Origin: Chlorops oryzae
Lineage: Eukaryota; Arthropoda; Insecta; Diptera; Chloropidae
DNA: 64,000 nt
Reading direction: 5' to 3'
Assembly (NCBI GenBank): GCA_020466095.1
Contig: CM035806.1
Location: forward strand, 70,199,077-70,263,076
Shown here: positions 19,358 through 29,050 of the stretch, one piece after another
Numbering within the stretch: position 1 is the stretch's first letter
Layout: every line of letters begins with the position of its first letter
Made by a program: the position numbers and the translations under genes
The notes under the pieces: generated by a model
Database searches by the model: none
Seen by the model: the letters and a program-made list of their open reading frames with translations, nothing else
Told to the model about the DNA's origin: nothing

Positions 19358-20779
19358 TTATAATAACTTTTTAAAGTTGACCTTGAATGATGTAAAGCTA
19401 AAATGTTGAATTAAACATGTTAACAATATATTATTGGCCATAAAGAATATAGCTCCTTGTATCCCGATCCAATAAAAAGTATTCCAAGCTTTAAATTCCA
19501 ATAGATAGGCTGGCAATAGCCAAAACGCTTGTGCCAATAACCATAAAATGCTAAGAGATATAATTCTCGTCCACTGCATCGATTGTAAATTATTAAGGCA
19601 TAATGGTAAAAGAGCGAGATACCAGACGAAATATTGTGACGTTACGACCGTATTGAAGGTAACCATTACAAAAGCCAATGAGAAAATACAAAACGGTAGA
19701 GTCTGGCGAAATTGACCAAAACTAAAACTTATGTACAGCAAGAGAAAGAGCTGCGGTGCGAGTATCATGCATTTATAAAACAATGCAATCGAAAATGATG
19801 AAGGCGGCTTAACGTCGAGATATTGCAATAAAAAATATAGCGAAAAGTTATGACGAACATCTTTGCGTACGAAATGATATAAATAGGCCTCATGAATATA
19901 CTGCCAGCCATAGATTTTATAGAAGAATCCCGTTACAACACAGACGCCTAGAAGAGTACCAAGAACAAGCATTAATTGCCTCGCATTTGGCATTACAATT
20001 TGACGTAAAAAGTCGAATAAATTCCGAGTTAGACGATCCGATAGGCAGAGATAGTAGGCCAAACTAAAGAGTAACGGATAAAGGCGAAGATGTATTGCAA
20101 ATCCGTGAGCTATGCCAGCTAAAAATACCAATACATTTTTATATCCCCGTTTGTCAACATCATCGGACTTTGATAACACATAAATACTGAGTATGACGAA
20201 GAAGCTGGAAAAACTATCGCCATTACCACGTGTAGATATCACAGCCGTTAGCGGATTATAAAGCCAAAAGCAAGCGGAGGCACGTGCTATAATTTCTGGT
20301 CTATTACGAGAATCCGTATCGGCACTCTTGGGTGCCGATTTACCCAACTTTTGTAATAAGGATTCAACAGCTTTGCGGCACTGTGATTTTAGCTCAGCAT
20401 GTACTGCAATATAAATTAATAGAGCTACGAATATATCGAAGCAGCTATAAATTAATTTACCAATAGATGGATGAACGAGTACATTTGGTATTTGGAGATA
20501 GGCCATTAGTGGGCTATACCGAAATGTATGTCGTTGGAAAGGCGAACGCCCAGCTAGTACATGTCTAGCGCCATCTGTGACAACTTTGTAGTCAATGTCT
20601 GTATAAGGTACTTCCGAGTGTGCATCTTGCCAATTTCCATACCAAATAAGAGCCAGTCGTATCAATATGGAAATTAACAGATGTTGATTAAAGCTAATCT
20701 TAAGGAGTAGCATTTTAAGTCTTTGAAATTGTGGCTCTTCTCTTTTAGCTATTTTCGGTATAGTTTTGATTTTAGTCAT
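19358..20779 (-). CDS. PIG-M: GPI mannosyltransferase 1 catalytic subunit (PIG-M)
   Basis: The single-exon frame encodes 473 residues. PIG-M is an ER membrane enzyme that adds the first alpha-1,4 mannose, from dolichol-phosphate-mannose, to the GPI anchor precursor; it works with PIG-X. Seen here: RLALIWYGNWQDAH and the lumenal catalytic DXD (YTDIDY, Asp 61 and 63) after the first membrane helix, FRYSPLMAYLQIPN, then about ten hydrophobic segments, HLRLYPLLF, and QYFVWYLALLPL near the C-terminus. The start gives about 22 extra residues before MLLLKISF, a possible alternative start; human PIG-M has 423. Overlapping AATAAA signals lie downstream on the minus strand (about 19264-19280). It is the last gene of a tight four-gene array. 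Confidence 0.93.
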   Translation of the reverse strand: MTKIKTIPKIAKREEPQFQRLKMLLLKISFNQHLLISILIRLALIWYGNWQDAHSEVPYTDIDYKVVTDGARHVLAGRSPFQRHTFRYSPLMAYLQIPNVLVHPSIGKLIYSCFDIFVALLIYIAVHAELKSQCRKAVESLLQKLGKSAPKSADTDSRNRPEIIARASACFWLYNPLTAVISTRGNGDSFSSFFVILSIYVLSKSDDVDKRGYKNVLVFLAGIAHGFAIHLRLYPLLFSLAYYLCLSDRLTRNLFDFLRQIVMPNARQLMLVLGTLLGVCVVTGFFYKIYGWQYIHEAYLYHFVRKDVRHNFSLYFLLQYLDVKPPSSFSIALFYKCMILAPQLFLLLYISFSFGQFRQTLPFCIFSLAFVMVTFNTVVTSQYFVWYLALLPLCLNNLQSMQWTRIISLSILWLLAQAFWLLPAYLLEFKAWNTFYWIGIQGAIFFMANNILLTCLIQHFSFTSFKVNFKKLL

Positions 20780-20830
20780 TTTTTTAAAGCTTCCTTTCGT
20801 TTCGTTAGATCGTATCTTAAAATTTCTTCT

Positions 20831-21028
20831 CTACAGTTTTGTTTTCATCTCTTTTGCTGCTTTTTGTATGCAATCCCTAAATTCAGCAAACTCCTTGGAA
20901 CAAATGCCTTTCTTAACATTTAGATCACGTGTAACGCATATTGCATACGCCGATGCCTTATCGGCGCATTTACCTAATAGTATTGGATAATTACGTAAAC
21001 GTTGATTGGCCTTACGAACCGATTCCAT
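20831..21028 (-). CDS. NDUFAF8-like complex I assembly factor, twin CX9C
   Basis: 65 residues. Two CX9C motifs are present: C21-ADKASAYAI-C31 and C43-SKEFAEFRD-C53. The order RLRNYP...C..(A)AY..C...FC..EF...C fits NDUFAF8, an intermembrane-space or matrix-facing partner of NDUFAF5 needed for early complex I assembly. Length agrees with the human protein (about 74). The start codon is 23 bases below the stop of the upstream frame and the stop is 51 bases above PIG-M, with no AATAAA in the gap. Other small CHCH proteins remain possible, but the motif spacing and termini favour NDUFAF8. Confidence 0.82.
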   Translation of the reverse strand: MESVRKANQRLRNYPILLGKCADKASAYAICVTRDLNVKKGICSKEFAEFRDCIQKAAKEMKTKL

Positions 21029-21051
21029 GCCCGTATTATTAGTTGTAAATT

Positions 21052-21327
21052 TTAACGCCTATGTGCCGGTATTCGAGTTTTCGGAGGCGGCAAAGGATCA
21101 GCAATAAAAGCGTCGTACAGGGGCTTGGAGAAAAAGATTAGAAGGCTCGACGTCAAGACGGATATTTGAAAGAGTTTTGGATTCCGTTGTATCCAATTGC
21201 GCTGGGGTATCTTAACTGTGCGATATCGTTTTTCTGATGGATGCTTTTGTTGTGATAAAATTTGTTCTTCGATGGCAGCTCGAACTTCTGGCGATGGTTT
21301 ATATGGCGGAGGTGATTTTTGTTGCAT
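21052..21327 (-). CDS. Small single-helix membrane protein, unrecognised
   Basis: 91 residues. A proline-rich start (QQKSPPPYKPSPEV) leads to a basic stretch (KRYRTVKIPQRNWIQRNPK), one hydrophobic segment at about 52-70 (LFQISVLTSSLLIFFSKPL), and a tail ADPLPPPKTRIPAHRR. The pattern suits a one-pass inner mitochondrial membrane protein, and both neighbours are mitochondrial, but I do not recognise the family. It starts 17 bases after the CMC4-like stop. It is open on one strand only and fits the array spacing, so it is probably real. Confidence 0.7.
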   Translation of the reverse strand: MQQKSPPPYKPSPEVRAAIEEQILSQQKHPSEKRYRTVKIPQRNWIQRNPKLFQISVLTSSLLIFFSKPLYDAFIADPLPPPKTRIPAHRR

Positions 21328-21344
21328 TATTTTTATTATAACGT

Positions 21345-21499
21345 TTATTTCTTCTTTTTATCGGTCTCTTCAATTTCGACAAGATATTTCTTTTCCAAAT
21401 CAATTCCCTGACAGACAAACGATTCTTTATTCCACTTTAGGCAGCATTGTCGCATTTCCTCAAGCACATGTAAGCATTTATCTTCTTGGTAGTTGTTTT
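21345..21499 (-). CDS. CMC4-like twin CX9C protein, last exon only
   Basis: After an acceptor (ttttactccag) the frame reads NNYQEDKCLHVLEEMRQCC, LKWNKESFVCQGIDLEKK and ends at a TAA (21345-21347). CLHVLEEMRQC is a CX9C motif and CLKWNKESFVC a second one one residue later. Human CMC4 (p8 MTCP1) has the same layout after its first DPC...AC.IQ.CL segment. The first exon, expected to encode that segment and to end in phase 1, was not found within several hundred bases upstream; MITEs fill the space. CMC4 is an intermembrane-space protein oxidised by Mia40. AATAAA occurs just below its stop. Confidence 0.72.
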
Positions 21500-21788
21500 C
21501 TGGAGTAAAAAGTATAAAAAAGTATTAATTTTTCAAATATATTTAAAGTTATATGCACTCGAATATCCTCGATACAATCATGTCTCAAACGATATGAAGT
21601 TACGAAGGAGAAGCATAGGTACTTAAATTCGTTTAAGATAGCAATCAACCTCTTTAAATATAAATTTAACCGATTAACGCCTTCTATGGAAGTATCTTTT
21701 TAAAAACATTACTTCAGTATTAATTTAGATAAAAAATAAAAAGTAAAATTTTGATCTTAGAACTTCGAATAAATTGATAAATGACTTC

Positions 21789-22045
21789 CCAGCGGCGAAC
21801 AGTGCCTACCGCCTACAAAGTACACGAGACTGTAAGCGACCTGCCTATTAATAGCTACAAAGTATACGAGATTGTAGGCGAACTGCCTACCAATAGCTTA
21901 CTTTATGTAGTGGTGGTAGGCGTTCACTCTTAAAAAACGGCCACGCGCGAACAAAAGTATGCTAGGATGGTATATGAGATCGTATGCACTGCCTACCAAA
22001 TTTGTTGCGCTTCATCGCTTCTGTAAGCAGCATTTTCGCCGCTGG
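21789..22045. mobile_element. MITE, about 257 bp
   Basis: Left CCCAGCGGCGAA and right TTCGCCGCTGGG are exact inverted copies. Inside, TGCCTACC, CTACAAAGTACACGAG and their variants are repeated two to three times (21811, 21851 and 21888 regions). The CAGCGG start is hAT-like, but the flanks do not show a clean duplication. Confidence 0.7.
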
Positions 22046-22108
22046 GTGCGTACCTTTGTAGAAATATTTAAGTTTGAATAAGCAAGAGCTCATATATATT
22101 TGAATCGT

Positions 22109-22347
22109 CGCCTCGAATAACGTTGTAAGCGATAAATTTCACAATTTTGGAAATTTGTCATGCCAGACAGTACGAACAAAGTGAATTCACTTCCTTAATG
22201 TTCTGAAATCTTGAGAAATGTCCAAGAGTTGACCAAATAAAAACACATTTATGATAGCTTAATGCGCTAGAATATTATTGAAAGTGAATGTAAAAAATAG
22301 CATAATAGCATAGCATTTGTCGCTTACAACGTTATTCGAGGCGACGA
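22109..22347. mobile_element. MITE, second copy of the family in the LRR intron
   Basis: Terminal repeats GAATCGTCGCCTCGAATAACG are near perfect at both ends, flanked by ATTT on each side. The interior matches 3411-3657 in reverse orientation. Confidence 0.75.
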
Positions 22348-22556
22348 TTCATTTATATAAATTTCATTATATTTTTATTGTAGTTTTCTTTTTATTTAAA
22401 ATAACAATCCAAAATTGAAATAAAATTTTTTGTGTTTTTCTAATTGAAAAACTTTAAATTAGTTGTATGATGTTGTATATTGTGATTAACTGATGAAGTT
22501 TGGAGTTTGCCTCCGCAATTTAATTCATTCGTGACGACACGATTGACTTCACTGAC

Positions 22557-23053
22557 CCCCCTATTCTGGATTTCGATCGATAGTCGATAATAGAAGCTTT
22601 TCGATCATCGACTGTCGAGTATTATGCTATTTATACTTTAAGACATTTCGATAATGAAACAAATTTTCGATCGCAAGGGAGGCAGGGGAAAGAAAGAAAA
22701 ACGCTCCCATACCACGTCCCCGTGCGTCCTCAGCCCATAAAAAGTGTGTTTCATTATCGAAATGTCTTAACGTGTAAATAGCGTATATTAAAATTAGTAT
22801 TCTGAGCATCGAAAAAAAATCGAAATTTATTCGAATTTCAATCGTTGCTGGTTCAAATAGAAATAAGCTGTCGAAACTGTAATAAAAATCAAAAAATTCA
22901 GTTTTTTTAAATATTTTTTTGGGAAAAATTAAAATAAATCAGGAGCCAAAATTGTGACACTATCTTTCGATCGATTTCTAGAATACGAAATTAAAAAACA
23001 GTAGACTCAATTGAAAAGCTTCGATTCGACTATCGATCGAACACTAGAACAGG
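22557..23053. mobile_element. MITE, about 497 bp, split by a smaller MITE
   Basis: Ends CCCCCTATTCTGG and, inverted, CCCCCTGTTCTAG, followed by TTCGATCGATAGTCG and GAAGCTTTTC in both arms. A 167-bp element of another family sits inside at 22626-22792. Target duplication unresolved. Confidence 0.65.
22626..22792. mobile_element. Short MITE, ACACGTTAAGACATTTCG family, copy 1
   Basis: Arms GCTATTTAYACKTTAAGAC then ATTTCGATAATGAAACA face each other. The core holds AAGGGAGGCAGGGGAAAGAG and the GGGACGTGGTATGGGAGCG type stretch on the other strand. The same family recurs at 34.9, 35.1, 36.3 and 36.6 kb. Confidence 0.8.
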
Positions 23054-23724
23054 GGGAGAGTCATAGAAAAAATCGTTAAAAATCTTCAAATTGATGTTAA
23101 TAAAAGTTTAGCAACAAGCCGCCAAGGCATCAAAACCCAATTTTCTATAGTCGGCCAATTTTCAACATCAACTTCATAGAAAATCAAATGGTATTCCAGT
23201 GTAATTTTTTCCAATAAGTCAATAAACCAGAAGACAGCGTTGTTGTGACCTCGCTCGAGACAGTCTCGTTTGAAGATCCAGGGATCGATTTGAATAGTGA
23301 ATGTGGAAACACTTTTGAGTAAAGAGAGGGGGATGTAAAATAAAATCTCAAGAAGGATGTATAATATACAGCCATAACTGCCAAAATTAACTTAAGTGAT
23401 AAATATCAAATTTTACAGGGCAGCGTTTTTCCCCTTTTGAGTTGCAGTAGTTATTCTATCAGAGACATAACTGTTATAAGAAATATGAAAAAAAGTTAGG
23501 CCTTAAGTGTTATATTCAAAATTTAAGTTTTTTTTTAACTAATAGTTATTTTCATAAGAAATAAGTTTTTCTCTTCTATAAGTGTTATTCACAATAATAA
23601 TATTTTTACGTTGCTAAGAATTTTTATTTAAGATTTTTTTTTTAAGTTGCCTATAAGTGTTATTCACAAGAAACATTTTTTTTTCGTTGCTCATAAGTTT
23701 TATTTAAATTTTTTTCGTTTTTAC

Positions 23725-24614
23725 CAGACCTGGGGGTAGTGCACTAAATTTTTAGTGATTCACATTTTTAACTAAATCCCAATCTAGTGGTAGTGGAGCT
23801 AGTGGGTTTTAATAAAAAAAAATTTGAGTGCAAGAAACCCGACGTGTCAGTTCCACTATTATTTTTAGTGGTAGTGAAACAAAACTTCAACTACAAGCCT
23901 AGTGGTAGTGAAGTTGAAAAATTTCCACTAAAATAAAATTAGTGCTTAAACATTTTTTTCCACTCAAAATTTAAATAACTAGTGGAAAATCAAACTGTTC
24001 CACTAAATTATTTTCAGTAAGTTTTGAGCGATGAAAATTTTGAAAGATTAGTTTTAATGAAGGCTAATAATTTGAATTAATTTTGTACTTTGAATAAATG
24101 TTATAAAATACAATCTATCTGCAAATCATTTAAAGGTGCCAGCAGAAACACCAGCAGCACATCGAATATTCAACATTTCCTGCCAGCCATGTGTGAATGA
24201 TTGTCATAGTGCCAGTGTATTCTGGCATGCCCGTTGCCAGTTTTATTTTTTTTCAAACTCGTGATTGAATGTGTGGTTAATATATTCAAAATATATTTTT
24301 TTCTTATTTAGTGGAGATATTTTGTTAGCCACTAATTTTTCAACAACAAAATTTGATTTGGAAAAAATAAAAAAAATTTTTTTTTTAATTTAGTGGGGAT
24401 ATTCCTACAGCCACTAGTAAAAGCTTAAGTCAGAAACATTTAAACTTCCACTACAGAGAATTTAGTGTAAATTTTCTTACATTCACTATTTTACTACTGA
24501 AAATAGTGGAAGAGAATTCAAATTCACTACGAATTAGTGGAACCGAATATTTTAAAGTTTGACTCATTAAAGAACTAGTGGGGCTGAAAATTTAGTTCAC
24601 TACCCCCAGGTCTG
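23725..24614. mobile_element. hAT-type non-autonomous element, 890 bp, perfect 8-bp duplication
   Basis: CAGACCTGGGGGTAGTG at the left and its inverse CACTACCCCCAGGTCTG at the right; GTTTTTAC is present on both sides (23717-23724 and 24615-24622). The element is packed with TAGTGG/CCACTA words, the kind of subterminal site hAT transposases bind. No coding frame. Confidence 0.95.
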
Positions 24615-24775
24615 GTTTTTACGTTGCCTAATAAGATTTATTCTGAAAAAAATTTGAAATTTCTTATTTTCGCATAATCGGGATCTTATCTGTCAAGCTC
24701 GATTTGCATTATTATTGAAAAATAGTATTTAAAATATTTTTCGTTGGTTTGCTCTTAAGCTAATTTTCTTAGGAA

Positions 24776-26482
24776 ATGGGTAGAAAACGCAATAATTTTA
24801 TTCGCGAATTAAATAATGCTAGTGAAAGTAAGGGATTCAATTGCAAGATTTGTAATGCTATTTTTCTTGGCAACAATGTCACAAATTTGAAAAGACATGT
24901 TATGGCAGCGCACATGGAACAATATGAAGAGGCCAAAAAAGGAATGGAGTCTCAAGATGACGGGAATATAGACAAAAAACTAAAATTTTCCGTGGAAATA
25001 AGCAAAGAAGAAGTTTCAAATGCTTGCATTGCCATTGCAACTAAGCATTCTCTTCCGTTTTCATTTTTTGACACCGATGCATTTAAGACATTAGTTTCAC
25101 CAATCTTCAAAGGATTGGTTATGACACCTATAACTTCGAAAAATATTAGCGAACTGATAGGTGAAAGATATAGAGACTAAAACGTCTATCAAGGCCGCAG
25201 TAAAGAATCAAATGATATCACTAAAAATGGCCTCAGCAACGCGCTTAGATCGATCTGTTTTGGGTATTAACATGCAGTTTATAAAAGGCCAAAAACTGGT
25301 ATGTTATACACTGGCTGTTAAAGAATTGTGCACCGCCCAAACATCCCAAAACTTGAAGAGAGAGGTCGGACATGTTTTGAATGACTTTGAAATTTCTCTA
25401 AATCAAATTTATACCATCACTACTGACAATGGAAGAAATATGATAAAAGCGGTTTCGTTGTTAAATGACGTCACAGATGTGGAAACAGAAGAACAACAAT
25501 ATGAATTGGTAAGTATTTTGAACAACTAGAGAATTCATAATAATCAAAGGAAATTAATTTAGCCGAAAATTATATGGAGTGATACCAACATATATTCAAT
25601 TAAATGTGCTGCGCATACCGTTCAACTTGCAGTTAAAGATTTTGTGGGAAAGAAAACTCAGTTAATAGATCGCGCAAGACAAGTCGTTAAAACACTTCGA
25701 ACTCCTAGTTTTCGGTAAACATATGTTTAATAATTGCTAAAATAATATTAAATTTTTCAAACATTCTCATTTACATTCGAAACAGCCATACTTTGCAAAT
25801 GCTTAATTTGGGGAAGCCTCAAATGGACGTCCCAACAAGGTGGAATTAGACTTTTGTTATGCTGAATAAATTATTACTGTATAAAGATGTCTGCATACAT
25901 AACTTGAAAAATTCACTTTCTTCAGATGAATGGAGTGAAGTAGAGACCCTGGTGAAGGTGTTAAAACCAGCATATACATTGACACTCCAATTGCAAGAAC
26001 AGCAGCTTTTATTGGGAGATTTTTATAAGTCATGGCTAACGATAAAAGTTCACTTAAAAGAGAAAACATCATACATAGCAAACACGCTTCTCAGTTCTAT
26101 ACAAAAAAGGGAACCTGATATTAATTGGAAAACGATGTCATTATTGCTGCCCTCTTTTTGGATCCTCGCTTCCGTCGCACGCTCACTTCAGCGCAAAAAC
26201 TTAGGGCTAAGCAACATTTAAAATACCTCGCTGAACGAATTATTTCACCGAAGCAGGTGGTCACAGCAAAGTTTAAATGTAATATATTTAATCGTTCTTA
26301 AAATTTTCCAGACTATAAATTCTGCGAAAACTTGTTCTGAAGTATATCCAATTCAACCGGAAACCGATTTGCCAGTTGAAGAATCGACGACCTCAGCGTT
26401 GCTGAGGAAATCAATAAGGGAACTTGAAATGGATTCATCTTCAGAAGATGACGAAGATTATAAATCTCGTTACGTTTTATAA
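24776..26482 (+). pseudogene. hAT transposase with BED zinc finger, broken
   Basis: ATG at 24776 starts MGRKRNNFIRELNN; a BED finger follows (CKICNAIFLGNNVTNLKRHVMAAH). The frame ends at 25180, and an overlapping frame continues with VLGINMQFIKGQKLVC and the catalytic ITTDNGRNM. A further exon or frame has WSDTNIYSIKCAAHTVQLAVKDF, then MDVPTRWN followed by TAG near 25847, and the end LEMDSSSEDDEDYKSRYVL stops at 26482. Short introns may explain two gaps (near 25504-25560 and 25714-25786), but the overlap at 25161-25180 and the TAG mark it as dead. The dimerisation motif was not found. Confidence 0.8.
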
Positions 26483-27662
26483 CATAAAATTCAGGAAAGG
26501 CAAAAAAAAAATTTGTTAAAAGTATAAATCTTATGAGGCAACGTAAAAACGAAAAAAATTTAAATAAATTTAAAATTTAAATAAATTTTTTCAGCAACAG
26601 AAAACTAGAAAATTTTAAATAAATATTATGAGCAACGGAAAAAAAATATTTTTGTGAATAACACTTATAGGAAACGTAAAAATAAAAAAAATTCGAATAA
26701 AAGTTAAAAGCAACGGGAAAAAATTTTTCTTGCAGATAACTCTTATTTAAAAACGTAAAAATTTTTCTTCGATCTTTGCCCAACTTTTTCAATTTCGAAA
26801 AATAAAATAACAGTTATTTTCGGTCTCTGGATTCTATTGCTTTTTTGCAGGGACCGTAACTGTTATAAGAGATATTAAAAAAGTTATTTAATAATTATTA
26901 TTTTGAAACTTTAAAAAAAAAATCCAATTAAAACAGTTATTTTTTAACTGAAAAGAAAAAAAATTAGAATGAAAGTCTTAAAAAGAGCTTTTATTTTTCG
27001 AGCCAAAAATAACAGTTATTAAAGATTTTTATTTTTTCAGTCCCATTTAACTGTTATTTTGCAACTTTTATTTAAAAGTCCGAAAATAAAATCTATTTTC
27101 GGATTTTTATTTTTTCTGTTGAAAATAAAAATCCTTTATGTTATTTCTAAAATAACGGGAAAAATAAATTTTTGTTTCTTTCAATGCACAAAAAAAGACA
27201 AAGTTTCATATAATTAGGTGTTTTTCCCGAAAACTTCTATACGGATTTTTTTATAATGCAGACTTCGAAATCAATTATTTTTGGTATACCCAGCTCGCAG
27301 CATCTTTTAAATCAAAGCTTAGCCTTGGATATATGCATATGATTTTGATTTTTTATTTTATTTCATTTCATTGCTTTCCGTGGCTGGATGATATGGAGAA
27401 AGATACCAAGATACAAAGATACCAACGCAGCAGGAAAAGTTCGCATGACATCACCTATGCTTTCAGCGTGACATCGGAGCCGATACCCCTGACAATTTTG
27501 TAAGACACTTTTAGTGACATTTCTACACAAACGGAACAGGCCATCAGCAATGACATTGTCATCGCAGAGCGCTGTTCGCTGTCGTGTGCTCACTTCTCTT
27601 TATTTTTCTCTGCGTCTCGTTTTGGTTCTATTTATAGATTTTTTTTGAACAATTGCTGATTG

Positions 27663-27737
27663 TGCTTGTTGAGGATTGAACTCTGGTCTCTCGGGTGTTA
27701 GGCCAATACGCATCCCCTAAGCTACGACAGGCAGCAT
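27663..27737 (-). repeat. tRNA-like (SINE-type) head
   Basis: Minus strand: CGTAGCTTAGGGGATG (A-box-like) and GAGTTCAATCC (B-box), spaced as in tRNA promoters. No partner head of opposite direction was seen nearby. The arms do not pair as a functional tRNA. Confidence 0.5.
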
Positions 27738-27964
27738 TTCAGGTTACGAAAATATACTATTAAAGAACAAAGAAGCAGGAAGAATTAAAAAACTAAGGAG
27801 CACCTTCTACGATGATATGTTCCTCGAACAGTCATGCATGCACCGTCACCTATATGTCATCGTTGATATCACTGATGACTTCATCAGGCAGGAAGTATTT
27901 TGCTGCTGGGTATAAATATAATCACATACATATATATGCCTTCGCATGCATAATTGAAAACAAT

Positions 27965-28430
27965 TTTTATACTGGACACACTCTGTGTCGAGGGTATATT
28001 GCGTTTGTGTGGTTGTATGTAACACCCAGAACCAGACGAGATAGACCATACAAAATATATAGAAATTATCAGCGTCATCAGGAGATTCGATTTAGACATG
28101 TCCGTCTGTCTGTCTGTCCGTCTGTCTGTACACACTTATCTTATCGAAGGAGTTGAGCTGATCATGCCCATTCTCGAACTTAATATTACTCATGTTGCCC
28201 TGCACCTCCATACCAAATTTCGTTAAGATAGCTCAGCTCCTTCGATAATATAAGTGTGTACAGACAGACAGACAGACAGACAGACAGACGGAGATGCCTT
28301 AATCGAATCTCCAGGTGACGCTTGATCATTTCTATTTAATTTTTACATGGTCTATCTTGATTGGTTCTGGACTTTAAAGGCAGGCGCATATACGCAATTA
28401 ACCCACGACACGGAGCGTGTCGGGTATAAA
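27965..28430. repeat. Foldback with (GTCT)n and (AGAC)n arms
   Basis: Two arms of about 190 bases mirror each other: GACACACTCTGTGTCG, AGATAGACCAT, GGAGATTCGATT, CCGTCTGTCTGTC, ACACACTTAT and ATCGAAGGAG..GAGCT on the left, inverse on the right, around about 65 bases of CATGTTGCCCTGCACCTCC-type loop. The GTCT microsatellite inside a repeat is typical of dipteran Helitron-like/DINE elements; that link is only by resemblance. Confidence 0.75.
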
Positions 28431-29050
28431 AATCCGTATAGAAGTTTTCGGGAAAAACACCTAATTATATGAAACTTTGTCTTTTTTTGTGCATTGAAAG
28501 AAACAAAAATTAATTTTTTCCGTTATTTTAGAAATTACATAAAAAGGATTTTTATTTTCAACAGAAAAACTAAAAATCCGAAAATAGCTTTTCAGTTGAA
28601 AAATAACTGTTTTAGTTGGATTTTAGGATTTTTATTTAATATCATCACGGATTTCGACAGTTAGTTTCAATGCGATCCCTTCCATATATAATATTAATCT
28701 TCAGCCCCCGATGTCTTGAAAGTGATGATTTTTTTGCCTTTCTTTTTTTCCATAACAGTTATTTACGATCCCTGCTTTTTTGCAAATCATTTTTTTCATA
28801 TATGGTCTGTGTAATTATTTTAAAAATCAAAAATAAACATTGATTTTGCATATTTTTCGAACGAAATGGCATATTGGAAAAAACTTTAAGGTATACGTAG
28901 TAATATGAGCTCTTATACCCAGTGGCGTTTTCAGGCCTGAATCATTGCAAGGCTGTTGGCCTGACAGGTAATAGCTCAGACATTACACTTACAATACCGG
29001 TCCATTTCCTTTTGTCCATGCGATTTCCTACTTACGTATTGCATCAATAG

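Larger units (their letters stand above)
23460..26829 (+). mobile_element. hAT transposon with decayed transposase and nested hAT-type MITE
   Basis: Ends CAGAGACATAACTGTTAT and, inverted, CAGAGACCGAAAATAACTG; flanks TATTCTAT (23452-23459) and GATTCTAT (26830-26837) match at 7 of 8 positions. Subterminal AAGTGTTATTCACAA and its inverse recur in both arms. The 890-bp MITE at 23725-24614 lies in its left arm. Removing that leaves about 2.5 kb, near the usual size of an autonomous hAT. Confidence 0.85.
26848..28774. mobile_element. Long-armed hAT-like element, perfect 8-bp duplication
   Basis: Starts CAGGGACCGTAACTGTTAT, ends with the inverse CAGGGATCGTAAATAACTG; CTTTTTTG is on both sides (26840-26847 and 28775-28782). 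The arms stay complementary for about 350-400 bases, to GAAAACTTCTATACGGATTTTT (27255 left, 28424 right). The start resembles the neighbouring hAT at 23460, and only 10 bases separate the two elements. The middle is filled by other repeats, including a tRNA-like head and a foldback, and carries no transposase. Confidence 0.85.

Noticed and set aside
28080..28290. CRISPR-like or regulatory array because of regular GTCTGTCT/AGACAGAC
   Set aside because: It is a microsatellite inside an inverted repeat; no spacers, and the genome is eukaryotic.
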